Both the position numbers and the translations under genes were made by a program. A model generated the notes under the pieces. That model searched no databases. It had not been told where the DNA came from and saw only the letters and a program-made list of their open reading frames with translations. A DNA stretch of 22,989 bases from Parvicella sp041583015 (GTDB lineage: Bacteria > Bacteroidota > Bacteroidia > Flavobacteriales_D > Parvicellaceae): NCBI GenBank assembly GCA_041583015.1, contig JBFHGR010000056.1, forward strand, positions 1-22,989. The letters run 5' to 3'. Shown piece by piece: positions 17,327 through 22,989 of the stretch; position 1 is the first letter of the stretch; each line of letters begins with the position of its first letter.

Positions 17327-17800
17327 TCAAAACATTCCATCCTGTTTTAAAGAAGCCTCATAACCAACATCTGGAGGAAGGTTTGGCTCACGAGCAGCCG
17401 CAACAGCTAACTGATCACAAATTTCATTGTAGTGATTTCCTGCGTGACCTTTAACCCAAACAAACTTTACATTATGCTTAGCATAAACCTCCAAAAATCT
17501 TTTCCAAAGGTCAGCATTCTTCTTGCCTTTAAAGCCTTTTTTTACCCAGCCAAAAACCCAACCTTTCTCAACAGAGTCTACCACATACTTTGAATCAGAG
17601 TAAACAGTTATGTTCATTCCTGGATTCTTCATGGCACTGAGTCCTTCAATTACGGCTAACAGTTCCATTCTATTATTTGTGGTTTTTCTAAAACCTCCAC
17701 TCAATTCTTTTTTGAATTTACCAGCTAATAAAACAGTTCCAAATCCACCAGGGCCAGGATTTCCCGTTGCTGCACCATCTGTATAAATTGTAATGTCCAT
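17327..17800 (-). CDS. rnhA: Ribonuclease HI
   Basis: 157 aa, the normal length. It degrades the RNA strand of RNA-DNA hybrids. The four acidic catalytic residues are visible: Asp8 in IYTDGAATGNPGPGGFG, Glu46 in NNRMELLAVIEGL, Asp69 in VYSDSKYVVDSV and Asp129 in NEICDQLAVAAA; His119 in WVKGHAGNHYNE is also present. The basic handle region (VFGWVKKGFKGKKNADLW) is retained. Third gene of a tight operon; it starts immediately after the marC stop (1 bp gap). Confidence 0.95.
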   Translation of the reverse strand: MDITIYTDGAATGNPGPGGFGTVLLAGKFKKELSGGFRKTTNNRMELLAVIEGLSAMKNPGMNITVYSDSKYVVDSVEKGWVFGWVKKGFKGKKNADLWKRFLEVYAKHNVKFVWVKGHAGNHYNEICDQLAVAAAREPNLPPDVGYEASLKQDGMF

Positions 17801-17801
17801 A

Positions 17802-18398
17802 TTAAAACAACTCCTTAATATTACTACTAAATAGTTTTATTGCAATAGCCAAAAGAATGATACCAAATATTTTTTCAAGAATTGCAATTCCCCCTTGCCC
17901 GAGCAGTTTCTCCAATCTTTTAGTCAATTTCAAAACTATAAAAACAACAATCATATTAATAATAACTGCCATAACAATATTAATTAACGCATATTCCGCC
18001 CTCAAAGAAACCAAAGAAGTCATCGATCCTGCACCAGCAATCAATGGAAATGCAACAGGCACGACCGTTGCTAATTTGGGCGAAATATCTTCTTTTTTCT
18101 TTTTTATCTCAATACCCAATGACATTTCAATGGCTAAAGCAAATAAAATAAAAGAACCCGCCACAGCAAATGCCTTTGGGTCTACCCCCATGAAAGTCAA
18201 TATACTCTCACCCCCAAAAAGAAATGCAATTAAAATACAAAACGCAATAATTGTAGCACGTGCCGGGTTTATGTCACCAGCATCTTTCTTTATCTTAATA
18301 ATAATAGGGATTGATCCAACTATATCGATAACCGCAAAAAGAACCATTGTGGTAATCCCCAATTCTGTCCAATCAAATTCAGCGAAAAAGGAAGTCAT
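17802..18398 (-). CDS. MarC family integral membrane protein
   Basis: 198 aa with six predicted hydrophobic helices and the MarC/UPF0056 pattern: LFAVIDIVGSIPIIIKI near the N-terminus, GVDPKAFAVAGSFILFALAIEM, and VPVAFPLIAGAGSMTSLV in the centre. It is an inner-membrane protein. The family was once linked to multiple antibiotic resistance but that link was not upheld, and the transported substrate is unknown. Middle gene of the purN-marC-rnhA operon, 3 bp after purN and 1 bp before rnhA; the pairing is likely just transcriptional. Confidence 0.88.
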   Translation of the reverse strand: MTSFFAEFDWTELGITTMVLFAVIDIVGSIPIIIKIKKDAGDINPARATIIAFCILIAFLFGGESILTFMGVDPKAFAVAGSFILFALAIEMSLGIEIKKKKEDISPKLATVVPVAFPLIAGAGSMTSLVSLRAEYALINIVMAVIINMIVVFIVLKLTKRLEKLLGQGGIAILEKIFGIILLAIAIKLFSSNIKELF

Positions 18399-18401
18399 AA
18401 T

Positions 18402-18965
18402 TTATTTATTTAAATAATTTTCTATCGTTTGAGGGAAATAAGCCTGTTCCAAGGCTTGAACTTTTTGAGCCACCTTTTCTGGGTTATCATACATGTCTAA
18501 ATCTACATCAAATTGCGCCAATATTTCTCCATCATCATACACTTCATTGACAAGGTGAATTGTAATACCAGACTTTAATTCACCAGCAGCCACTACCGCT
18601 CTATGAACATTCATACCATACATTCCTGCTCCGCCATAATTAGGCAAAAGAGATGGGTGAACATTAATAATATGTTGAGGATATGCTTGAATCATATTCT
18701 CAGGAATTTTCAATAAAAAACCTGCCAAAATAATATGCGTTACACCTCTTTTTTGAAGCAAATCGAGTACTGTTCCATCATTAAAATCTGCTTTATAAAA
18801 AACAAAATGGTCTAACCCTGCATTTCTAGCATGGTCCAATGCTCCCGCCTCTTTACGATTAGCAACAACACAGTCTACCACAATCTCTTCGTTATTTTTG
18901 AAGTAATGAATGATATTCCTAACGTTTGAGCCAGTACCAGAAGCCAATAATGCAAGTTTTTTCAT
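18402..18965 (-). CDS. purN: Phosphoribosylglycinamide formyltransferase
   Basis: 187 aa, normal for PurN. It transfers a formyl group from 10-formyltetrahydrofolate to GAR in purine synthesis. LASGTGSNVRNII at residues 7-19 is the phosphate-binding N-terminal loop. The catalytic residues Asn101 and His103 are in INVHPSLLPNYGGAGMYG, and Asp145 is in VYDDGEILAQFD. The final segment (EKVAQKVQALEQAYFPQTIENYL) is also typical. First gene of the operon with marC and rnhA. Confidence 0.94.
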   Translation of the reverse strand: MKKLALLASGTGSNVRNIIHYFKNNEEIVVDCVVANRKEAGALDHARNAGLDHFVFYKADFNDGTVLDLLQKRGVTHIILAGFLLKIPENMIQAYPQHIINVHPSLLPNYGGAGMYGMNVHRAVVAAGELKSGITIHLVNEVYDDGEILAQFDVDLDMYDNPEKVAQKVQALEQAYFPQTIENYLNK

Positions 18966-18982
18966 TTGCTGTAAATTTTCTG

Positions 18983-18990
18983 CAAATATA
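18983..18990 (-). promoter_or_regulatory. Candidate -7 box of the purN operon
   Basis: Reads TATATTTG on the minus strand, a full match to TAnnTTTG, 17 bp before the purN ATG. A -33 TTG at a normal distance is not evident. Confidence 0.4.
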
Positions 18991-19032
18991 GAATAGCAAT
19001 TTTGGTTCTTCTAATTATAGAAACTAAAAAGC

Positions 19033-19068
19033 AAAAAAAATCCCGTTACTCCATTAAGCAACGGGATT
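19033..19068 (-). terminator. Intrinsic terminator of the phasin-like gene pair
   Basis: On the minus strand a 9-bp stem (AATCCCGTT at 19060-19068, AACGGGATT at 19039-19047, 12-nt loop) is followed by a run of T. It begins about 17 bp past the stop of the 141-aa phasin-like gene. Confidence 0.88.
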
Positions 19069-19085
19069 CACTATACTACACACGC

Positions 19086-19511
19086 TTATTTTGCCTCTTC
19101 GACAATTTTAGCATCTTTTGTGATGTTATTCACTTTACTTTTAACCTCCTCAGCAGTTTCCTTAGCTTTGGCAGTAAATTTCTCTTTTGCCTCTTCGGCT
19201 TTTTGTGTTAAATCTTCTTTTGTTGAATTAAATTTTGCTGTCAACTCTTCTTTAGTTTTTACAATTTTCTCTTCAGCCTCTTTCAAGAAAGGAAGTGTTT
19301 CTTCCAACTTTTCTTTCCCTTGATTAAATTGAGTTTTAAAATCTTCTTTAGTAGAGTCTACAGTTTTGAAAAAGTCACCTACGTAATTTTTTCCTTCACC
19401 ATCAAATTTCTTTCCTGCCTCAACTAATTCGTTGAATTTTGCTTTTGCTTTGTCGTTTGCTTCTGCAGCCAATCCTAGTCCTGCGTAAGCTAATGTTTCG
19501 ATCATATTCAT
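19086..19511 (-). CDS. Phasin-like protein, without basic tail
   Basis: 141 aa, almost entirely helical and rich in Lys, Glu and Ala. The N-terminus (YAGLGLAAEANDKAKAKFNELVEAGK...GEGKNYVGDFFKT) matches the phasin/PHA granule-associated pattern and aligns without gaps with its upstream paralogue (27 of the first 58 residues identical by my count). The rest (about 60-141) is a long amphipathic helix with repeats of the type KEELTAKFNSTKEDLTQKAEEAKEKF. The MNM start at 19511 aligns with the paralogue's Met. Phasins coat storage granules or act as stress proteins, but no PHA synthase is nearby, so the role here is open. Second gene of a pair, 25 bp after the first, ending in a terminator. Confidence 0.7.
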   Translation of the reverse strand: MNMIETLAYAGLGLAAEANDKAKAKFNELVEAGKKFDGEGKNYVGDFFKTVDSTKEDFKTQFNQGKEKLEETLPFLKEAEEKIVKTKEELTAKFNSTKEDLTQKAEEAKEKFTAKAKETAEEVKSKVNNITKDAKIVEEAK

Positions 19512-19536
19512 AATACCTGTGTTTTTTTTAGTTTAA

Positions 19537-19944
19537 TTATTTTGTTGTAGTTGTTTTCTTTGTCGCTGTTTTTTTCGCTGGTGATTTTTTAGCAGCAGCA
19601 GTTGCTGTTGTTTTTTTCGCTGCAGGCTTAGCCGCTTTTTTTGCTTCCGCCAATTGCTTTTCTAGATCTGAAATTTTCTTTTGTAAAGCATCAACAACCT
19701 TAGTATCTTTCTTCCCTTTAAAATCAAAAGTAGAAGTAATTTTATCTGTAATAGATTTTACTTTATTATCTATTTCTTCTTTGGTATTTTCTGTAGTTTT
19801 AAAAATCTCATCTATGATTCTTTTCCCTTCTGTATCAGAAATCTTTCCTTTCTCTACCAAATCTTCTATTGAGTGTTTTAACTTATCTGTTGCAGTTGAT
19901 GCTAATCCTACACCTGCATAAACTATATTTTTAATTGCTTCCAT
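19537..19944 (-). CDS. Phasin-like protein with coiled coil and histone-H1-like tail (PhaF-like layout)
   Basis: 135 aa in three parts: a phasin-like helical region (about 1-72, YAGVGLASTATDKLKHSIEDLVEKGK...EGKRIIDEIFKTTENTKEEI); a short heptad coiled coil (about 83-100, VDALQKKISDLEKQLAEA); and a C-terminal tail (about 101-135) made almost only of Lys, Ala, Thr and Pro (AAKPAAKKT, AAAKKSPAKKTATKK). This order resembles PhaF of pseudomonads, where the tail binds DNA and the zipper oligomerises. That comparison is by architecture only. First gene of the pair with the 141-aa paralogue. Confidence 0.7.
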   Translation of the reverse strand: MEAIKNIVYAGVGLASTATDKLKHSIEDLVEKGKISDTEGKRIIDEIFKTTENTKEEIDNKVKSITDKITSTFDFKGKKDTKVVDALQKKISDLEKQLAEAKKAAKPAAKKTTATAAAKKSPAKKTATKKTTTTK

Positions 19945-20037
19945 TATTATTGCGTTTTAATTTTTATTCTATCCAAATACATCAACCCATTGTCAAAAAG
20001 TGAACCACTTTTAAAATCAAAGCAAACAAAATAGTAA

Positions 20038-20055
20038 GTTATAATCCATTATAAC
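20038..20055. promoter_or_regulatory. Dyad-symmetric site between the phasin-like genes and the AAA ATPase
   Basis: GTTATAAT and ATTATAAC flank a 2-bp centre, giving perfect 8-bp arms. It lies about 95 bp upstream of the phasin-like start and about 190 bp upstream of the ATPase start. It could be an operator; an AT-rich dyad of this size can also arise by chance. Confidence 0.3.
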
Positions 20056-20230
20056 CTTTACTCACAAGCACTTACATCTATTTCAGGCACAAACACATGG
20101 GTGTACTATTATTTCAACATCAGTCCAAATAAACTGACAACTCATGACACACCATGAACTAATGAATGGAAAACAGTACACAATACGACAAAATGCTACC
20201 AAAGAGTATTTAGTTTTTACTGAAATTCCC

Positions 20231-20238
20231 TACATTTG
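20231..20238 (+). promoter_or_regulatory. Candidate -7 box of the AAA ATPase gene
   Basis: TACATTTG is a full match to TAnnTTTG, 10 bp before the ATG at 20249. It lies inside the longer frame that starts at 20144, which supports the downstream start. The -33 element is unclear. Confidence 0.4.
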
Positions 20239-20248
20239 CAGTATTACA

Positions 20249-20803
20249 ATGAAAAGTAATCCTTATTACATAATCACAGGTGCGCCAAGTACTGGAAAAA
20301 CATCCATTCTAAATGAGTTGTCTAACAAAGGCTTCATGTGCCATAGCGAAATAGCAAGACAAGTAATTCGTGAAAACTTAGATTCTGGGTTGGAGATATT
20401 TCCTTGGAATCAAATGCAGCTTTTTAGCGATATGGTGTTAGAAAGAATGAAAACATTGGTCACTTCCTTTCAACCAAATCAAATTCAATTTCTAGACAGA
20501 AGCATGGTAGATCTGATAGGCTACATGCATTTTGCAGGAAAAGAAGCGCCAGAACATTATAAGGATGAGGCATTAAAAGTGGGTTATGCCAAAAAAGTAT
20601 TTTACTTACCTATCTGGGAAGACATTTACACCACAGACGAAGAGCGTAAAGAGAGCGTGGAAGAAGCGGCACAAATAGACAAAGCCCTATTCAATGCCTA
20701 TCAATCTCTTGGTTTTGAAATAATCGAAGTCCCCAAAGGAAGTGTTCTAGATCGCGTAGAATTTATATTAGAATCTTGCGGCACACTTACAGAAGTAGAA
20801 TAA
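20249..20803 (+). CDS. AAA_28-type P-loop ATPase/GTPase
   Basis: 184 aa from the ATG at 20249, which gives the family's compact N-terminus: a beta strand (YYIITG) straight into the Walker A motif GAPSTGKTS (residues 8-16). An earlier ATG at 20144 would add 35 residues with no family resemblance and would place the promoter-like box inside the gene. FLDRSMVDLIGY (about 85-96) carries the likely Walker B-type Asp. The C-terminal DEERKESVEEAAQIDKALFNAYQSLGFEIIEVP resembles the lid and base-recognition part of AAA_28 and NadR-like kinases. It probably binds and hydrolyses or transfers phosphate from ATP; the substrate is unknown. Monocistronic, followed by the tRNA genes. Confidence 0.8.
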   Translation: MKSNPYYIITGAPSTGKTSILNELSNKGFMCHSEIARQVIRENLDSGLEIFPWNQMQLFSDMVLERMKTLVTSFQPNQIQFLDRSMVDLIGYMHFAGKEAPEHYKDEALKVGYAKKVFYLPIWEDIYTTDEERKESVEEAAQIDKALFNAYQSLGFEIIEVPKGSVLDRVEFILESCGTLTEVE

Positions 20804-20827
20804 AATTTAATTATTTTGCATAATAAT

Positions 20828-20857
20828 TTTGTATTTCTCATTTTTTATTTACTTTTG
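20828..20857 (+). promoter_or_regulatory. Candidate upstream promoter before tRNA-Gly
   Basis: TTTG (20828-20831), 18-bp spacer, TACTTTTG (20850-20857): both boxes match the Bacteroidota consensus. The transcript would start near 20863 and carry a leader of about 65 nt. The leader holds a Shine-Dalgarno-like GAGAGGA followed by a six-codon frame (MNFDIN, 20881-20901). Confidence 0.5.
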
Positions 20858-20886
20858 CCGTCCCTCAAACGAGAGGAATTATGAAT

Positions 20887-20919
20887 TTTGACATCAACTA
20901 GTAAAACGATTTATTTTTG
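20887..20919 (+). promoter_or_regulatory. Candidate proximal promoter of the tRNA-Gly/tRNA-Leu unit
   Basis: TTTG (20887-20890), 21-bp spacer, TATTTTTG (20912-20919), ending 8 bp before the mature tRNA-Gly 5' end. This is the expected position for a tRNA promoter. Confidence 0.6.
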
Positions 20920-20927
20920 TTTTTAAC

Positions 20928-21000
20928 GCGAAAGTAGCTCAGTTGGTAGAGCGCGACCTTGCCAAGGTCGAGGTCGCGGGTTCGAATCCCGTCTTTCGCT
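20928..21000 (+). tRNA. tRNA-Gly (anticodon GCC)
   Basis: 73 nt that fold as a full cloverleaf: acceptor GCGAAAG (20928-20934) with CTTTCGC (20993-20999), anticodon stem CGACC/GGTCG with loop TTGCCAA and anticodon GCC at 20961-20963, T arm GCGGG-TTCGAAT-CCCGT. Discriminator T; the CCA end is not encoded. Confidence 0.97.
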
Positions 21001-21038
21001 CTAGGACTTTACTAGATAGTAATATAACACTTTCACTT

Positions 21039-22709
21039 TCAGAAATGATTGTGATGCTCGAGTGGTGGAATTGGTAGACACGCAAGACTTAAAATCTTGT
21101 GTCCATCTGGACGTGCGGGTTCAAGTCCCGCCTCGAGTACTAAACGGGACAACTTCTTAATTTTAGAGGTTGTCCCGTTTTCTTTTCCCCTTATTTCCTC
21201 CGCTATCATTGGGATTACCTTAAAAATAGTATTTACTCGTAAGGTTCGATAAGTATCTTTTTCTCGATTGTACAAAATTCCCTCTGGAAACACCATCTTT
21301 TGTAGCCTCCTCTTTTCTTCTAAATTACCAGAAGTCCATATTTTAGGGAGGTTTAAAGCTAGTTTTGTCGCTTTTTCTATTGCTAATTCAAGGTTCGATA
21401 AGTTAAATTTAGATTTTCCCATTTCATTTCGAATTTCATCCAACTCTTTTTCGAATTGAGTTTTATACTTGAGGTATAATTCTTTTTCAATTTCTCCTAT
21501 CACATACCTTTCTTCAATTTTTTCAAGGTTATTTTCGAGTTTAGGAATCTTCTTTTCTAAAGCAATTATTTCATTTATACTTTCTTCATGTAAATCAATA
21601 AACATTTGTTTGATTACTTCTTTAATGGTTGAGATAAATGCTTTGTTACTTAGCTTAAACTTGTTTAACAGTTTTTCAAACATTGTATGCAACACTTTGG
21701 CACTTCTATTCTCTTTAGCACCAATACGATTGTTCTTATAGTAATACAATCCTTTTTTCTTAACCAAATACCCTGTAAATGGTGTTCCACAGTCTTCAGA
21801 CTTAATAAATTGCTTTAAAGGTAGGTTCTCGTCATCTATGGTGTATTTTCCTCCATAGTTTTTCTGCTTTAAGATGTCGTTCACTTTTAGAAATAGTTTC
21901 TTTGATACCAAAGGAGGGTGTTTTCCTTCAATAACTTCTCCAGGGATTAATGAACTGACCAATAAACCGCAGTAAACAGGATTTCTGAAATAATCACTCA
22001 GCTTTTTATAGGATTTAGTCCAACCAAATTTTCGTAAACGCTCAGTAATTTCTGTGTAAGATAAATTATGCTTTGCTTTTAATTCAAATGCCTTTTTAAG
22101 CAATTTACCTTGTTCATTAATTACTAATTCAGCATACTTTCCTTTACCTGGGTTTATGTTCGTATAACCAAAAGGTATTGCGCCAGTAACAATACCTGCT
22201 CTTAATCTCTTTTGCATTCCATGGATACAACTTTTACGCTTGTCTTCATTATCCATTCTACCCATTTCCATATAGAGATGTTTATGGAAAAGACCTGAAG
22301 AAGTTGTTCCGTCAACCTCTTGAGTGGCAGATATAATTTGAATGCCTCTTTCTTGTAGATCAAGATAGGTCATACTTATTCCTGTACGAGAGAATCGTTT
22401 GAAATTATAAACTATGATGTAGCCAATACCCTTATGCCTCTTAACATAGGTAATCATTTCATTGAATTCTTTCCTTGAATCGGTTTTGGCTGATTCATGT
22501 GTTCCTCCAAAATATTTGACAACATTTAAGTTCTTTTTATTTGCACAGTTATTACAAAATTCCAATTGTGTATCTAATGATGCATTGTTCTCCGCTTGTT
22601 CTTTAGTGGATACTCTCGTGTAGATTACTGCTTTGGTTTTTCCTGAGTGTGCAGGTAGGTTTCCCTTTTTAGCAAATTGATTAAATATGTCATTCTTATT
22701 CGTCATCAT
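21039..22709 (-). CDS. Large serine recombinase (integrase) whose frame runs through tRNA-Leu
   Basis: 556 aa from ATG 22707-22709; a second ATG follows directly. The N-terminal resolvase domain (about 25-165) has AVIYTRVSTKEQ with catalytic Ser34, DTQLEFCNNC and the FKRFSRTG motif. A recombinase domain (about 170-290, AGIVTGAIPFGYT, YFRNPVYCGLL) follows, then a zinc-ribbon-like stretch (301-345) that keeps only Cys307, and a coiled coil (about 375-430). The family usually ends near residue 500-510, after RVNTIFKVIPMIAEE. Here residues about 508-523 are encoded by the tRNA terminator and about 524-552 by the antisense strand of tRNA-Leu (LEAGLEPARP and onward), so that tail is host-derived and probably not functional sequence. 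It is expected to integrate or excise a mobile element at this locus. Confidence 0.9.
   Translation of the reverse strand: MMTNKNDIFNQFAKKGNLPAHSGKTKAVIYTRVSTKEQAENNASLDTQLEFCNNCANKKNLNVVKYFGGTHESAKTDSRKEFNEMITYVKRHKGIGYIIVYNFKRFSRTGISMTYLDLQERGIQIISATQEVDGTTSSGLFHKHLYMEMGRMDNEDKRKSCIHGMQKRLRAGIVTGAIPFGYTNINPGKGKYAELVINEQGKLLKKAFELKAKHNLSYTEITERLRKFGWTKSYKKLSDYFRNPVYCGLLVSSLIPGEVIEGKHPPLVSKKLFLKVNDILKQKNYGGKYTIDDENLPLKQFIKSEDCGTPFTGYLVKKKGLYYYKNNRIGAKENRSAKVLHTMFEKLLNKFKLSNKAFISTIKEVIKQMFIDLHEESINEIIALEKKIPKLENNLEKIEERYVIGEIEKELYLKYKTQFEKELDEIRNEMGKSKFNLSNLELAIEKATKLALNLPKIWTSGNLEEKRRLQKMVFPEGILYNREKDTYRTLRVNTIFKVIPMIAEEIRGKENGTTSKIKKLSRLVLEAGLEPARPDGHKILSLACLPIPPLEHHNHF
21056..21139 (+). tRNA. 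tRNA-Leu (anticodon TAA)
   Basis: 84 nt with the long variable arm of a class II tRNA. Acceptor GCTCGAG (21056-21062) pairs with CTCGAGT (21132-21138) with one G-T pair; the anticodon loop CTTAAAA gives TAA; T arm GCGGG-TTCAAGT-CCCGC. Discriminator A; CCA not encoded. It lies 55 bp after tRNA-Gly, probably one transcript. Its whole length is also read on the other strand as the C-terminal end of the serine recombinase frame. Confidence 0.97.
21142..21187 (+). terminator. Intrinsic terminator of the tRNA unit
   Basis: A 12-bp stem (AAACGGGACAAC at 21142-21153, GTTGTCCCGTTT at 21169-21180) with a T-rich tail starts 2 bp after the tRNA-Leu end. It lies inside the opposite-strand recombinase frame. 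Confidence 0.9.
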
Positions 22710-22929
22710 CTATGGGTTTAAGTATTTTTAGTCGGCTTAATTGTTTTAAGACAATTGTTGCATATTCTTCTAATTGCTCAATTATTTCTTGAGCAACTTC
22801 ATCCGTTAAGTTTTCAAAGCCCTCCTTAGTCTTTAGCTTTGCTACGGTCATTTTACTACCGTATTTAGCCTTTAACTTTTTCAGTTTTGCTACCTCACTT
22901 TTTATATATGCTTTTGTCTTGTTACCCAT
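22696..22929 (-). CDS. Small helical protein overlapping the recombinase start
   Basis: 77 aa, lysine- and glutamate-rich, mostly helical, not recognised. Its stop overlaps the recombinase start by 14 bp on the same strand, which suggests translational coupling. The C-terminal half (LTDEVAQEIIEQLEEYATIVLKQLSRLKI) could form an amphipathic helix pair. The position right before an integrase gene fits an accessory or directionality role, but nothing in the sequence shows this. ATG at 22927-22929. Confidence 0.7.
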   Translation of the reverse strand: MGNKTKAYIKSEVAKLKKLKAKYGSKMTVAKLKTKEGFENLTDEVAQEIIEQLEEYATIVLKQLSRLKILKPIDDDE

Positions 22930-22989
22930 ATTACTTAATTATGGTCTGAATCACCTCATTTACATAAGGATAGTTATCAAACGATTATC

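Larger units (their letters stand above)
21142..22989. mobile_element. Probable left end of an element integrated next to tRNA-Leu
   Basis: A large serine recombinase and its coupled small gene abut tRNA-Leu and face it. The recombinase frame has no stop of its own before the tRNA, so the junction lies within or next to the terminator or tRNA 3' end. Only the left end is in the window; the right attachment site and other cargo would lie beyond 22989. The boundary at 21142 is approximate. Confidence 0.55.

Noticed and set aside
17857..18417. 186-aa plus-strand frame
   Set aside because: Complete antisense overlap with the well-supported MarC gene.
20144..20248. N-terminal extension of the AAA ATPase
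   Set aside because: No family resemblance, and it would place a perfect -7 box inside the gene; the start at 20249 fits better.
20804..20830. AT-rich imperfect hairpin after the AAA ATPase gene
   Set aside because: Arms are short and almost only A/T; too weak to call a terminator.
21051..21139. Recombinase C-terminal segment starting LEAGLEPARP taken as a conserved protein domain
   Set aside because: It is the antisense translation of tRNA-Leu; similar tails in databases arise from the same artefact.
21197..21205. CCTCCGCTA, matching the flank of the REP repeats
   Set aside because: Only nine bases, with no hairpin beside it, inside the recombinase coding region; treated as chance.
1..22989. 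CRISPR array
   Set aside because: No regularly spaced direct repeats were seen; the four REP-like copies are in mixed orientation and widely spaced.

Overview
The window looks like chromosomal DNA of an AT-rich member of the Bacteroidota, most likely a marine flavobacterium or relative. This rests on several signs: secreted proteins with type IX secretion (T9SS) C-terminal domains, lamin-tail and DUF5686 outer-membrane proteins, a hybrid propeller/SpoIIE sensor, repeated matches to the Bacteroidota promoter pattern TTTG-N17-23-TAnnTTTG, and weak Shine-Dalgarno signals. No species can be named from sequence alone.

Left part (1-2860) is accessory. A REP-associated tyrosine transposase (RAYT) lies between two inverted copies of a GC-rich palindromic repeat. 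Two more copies bound an Apea-like HEPN protein and a small three-helix membrane protein, so four copies punctuate three genes. Everything here is on the minus strand.

The middle left (2888-15306) is an envelope and exported-protein region: a lamin-tail protein with a FlgD/gliding-type C-terminus, a divergent DUF5686 outer-membrane protein, a beta-propeller/Y_Y_Y/transmembrane/PP2C (SpoIIE) signalling protein, a small T9SS type A secreted protein, and an S9 prolyl-oligopeptidase-family peptidase with a complete Ser-Asp-His triad.

The middle right (15398-20803) is core metabolism. etfBA (electron transfer flavoprotein) has a 26-bp perfect palindrome and good promoter matches upstream, and a strong bidirectional terminator downstream. 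A compact minus-strand operon purN-marC-rnhA follows. Next come two tandem phasin-like paralogues, the first with a coiled coil and a lysine/alanine-rich histone-H1-like tail, and then a divergent AAA_28-type ATPase.

The right end holds tRNA-Gly(GCC) and tRNA-Leu(UAA), a terminator, and a large serine recombinase on the opposite strand. The recombinase reading frame runs through the tRNA-Leu terminator and then antisense through the whole tRNA-Leu gene. With a 77-aa gene overlapping its start, this looks like the left end of an element integrated next to tRNA-Leu and continuing past the window.

The observations most worth following are the RAYT/REP block with its HEPN cargo, the recombinase-tRNA read-through, the etfBA palindrome, and the PhaF/PhaI-like pair.
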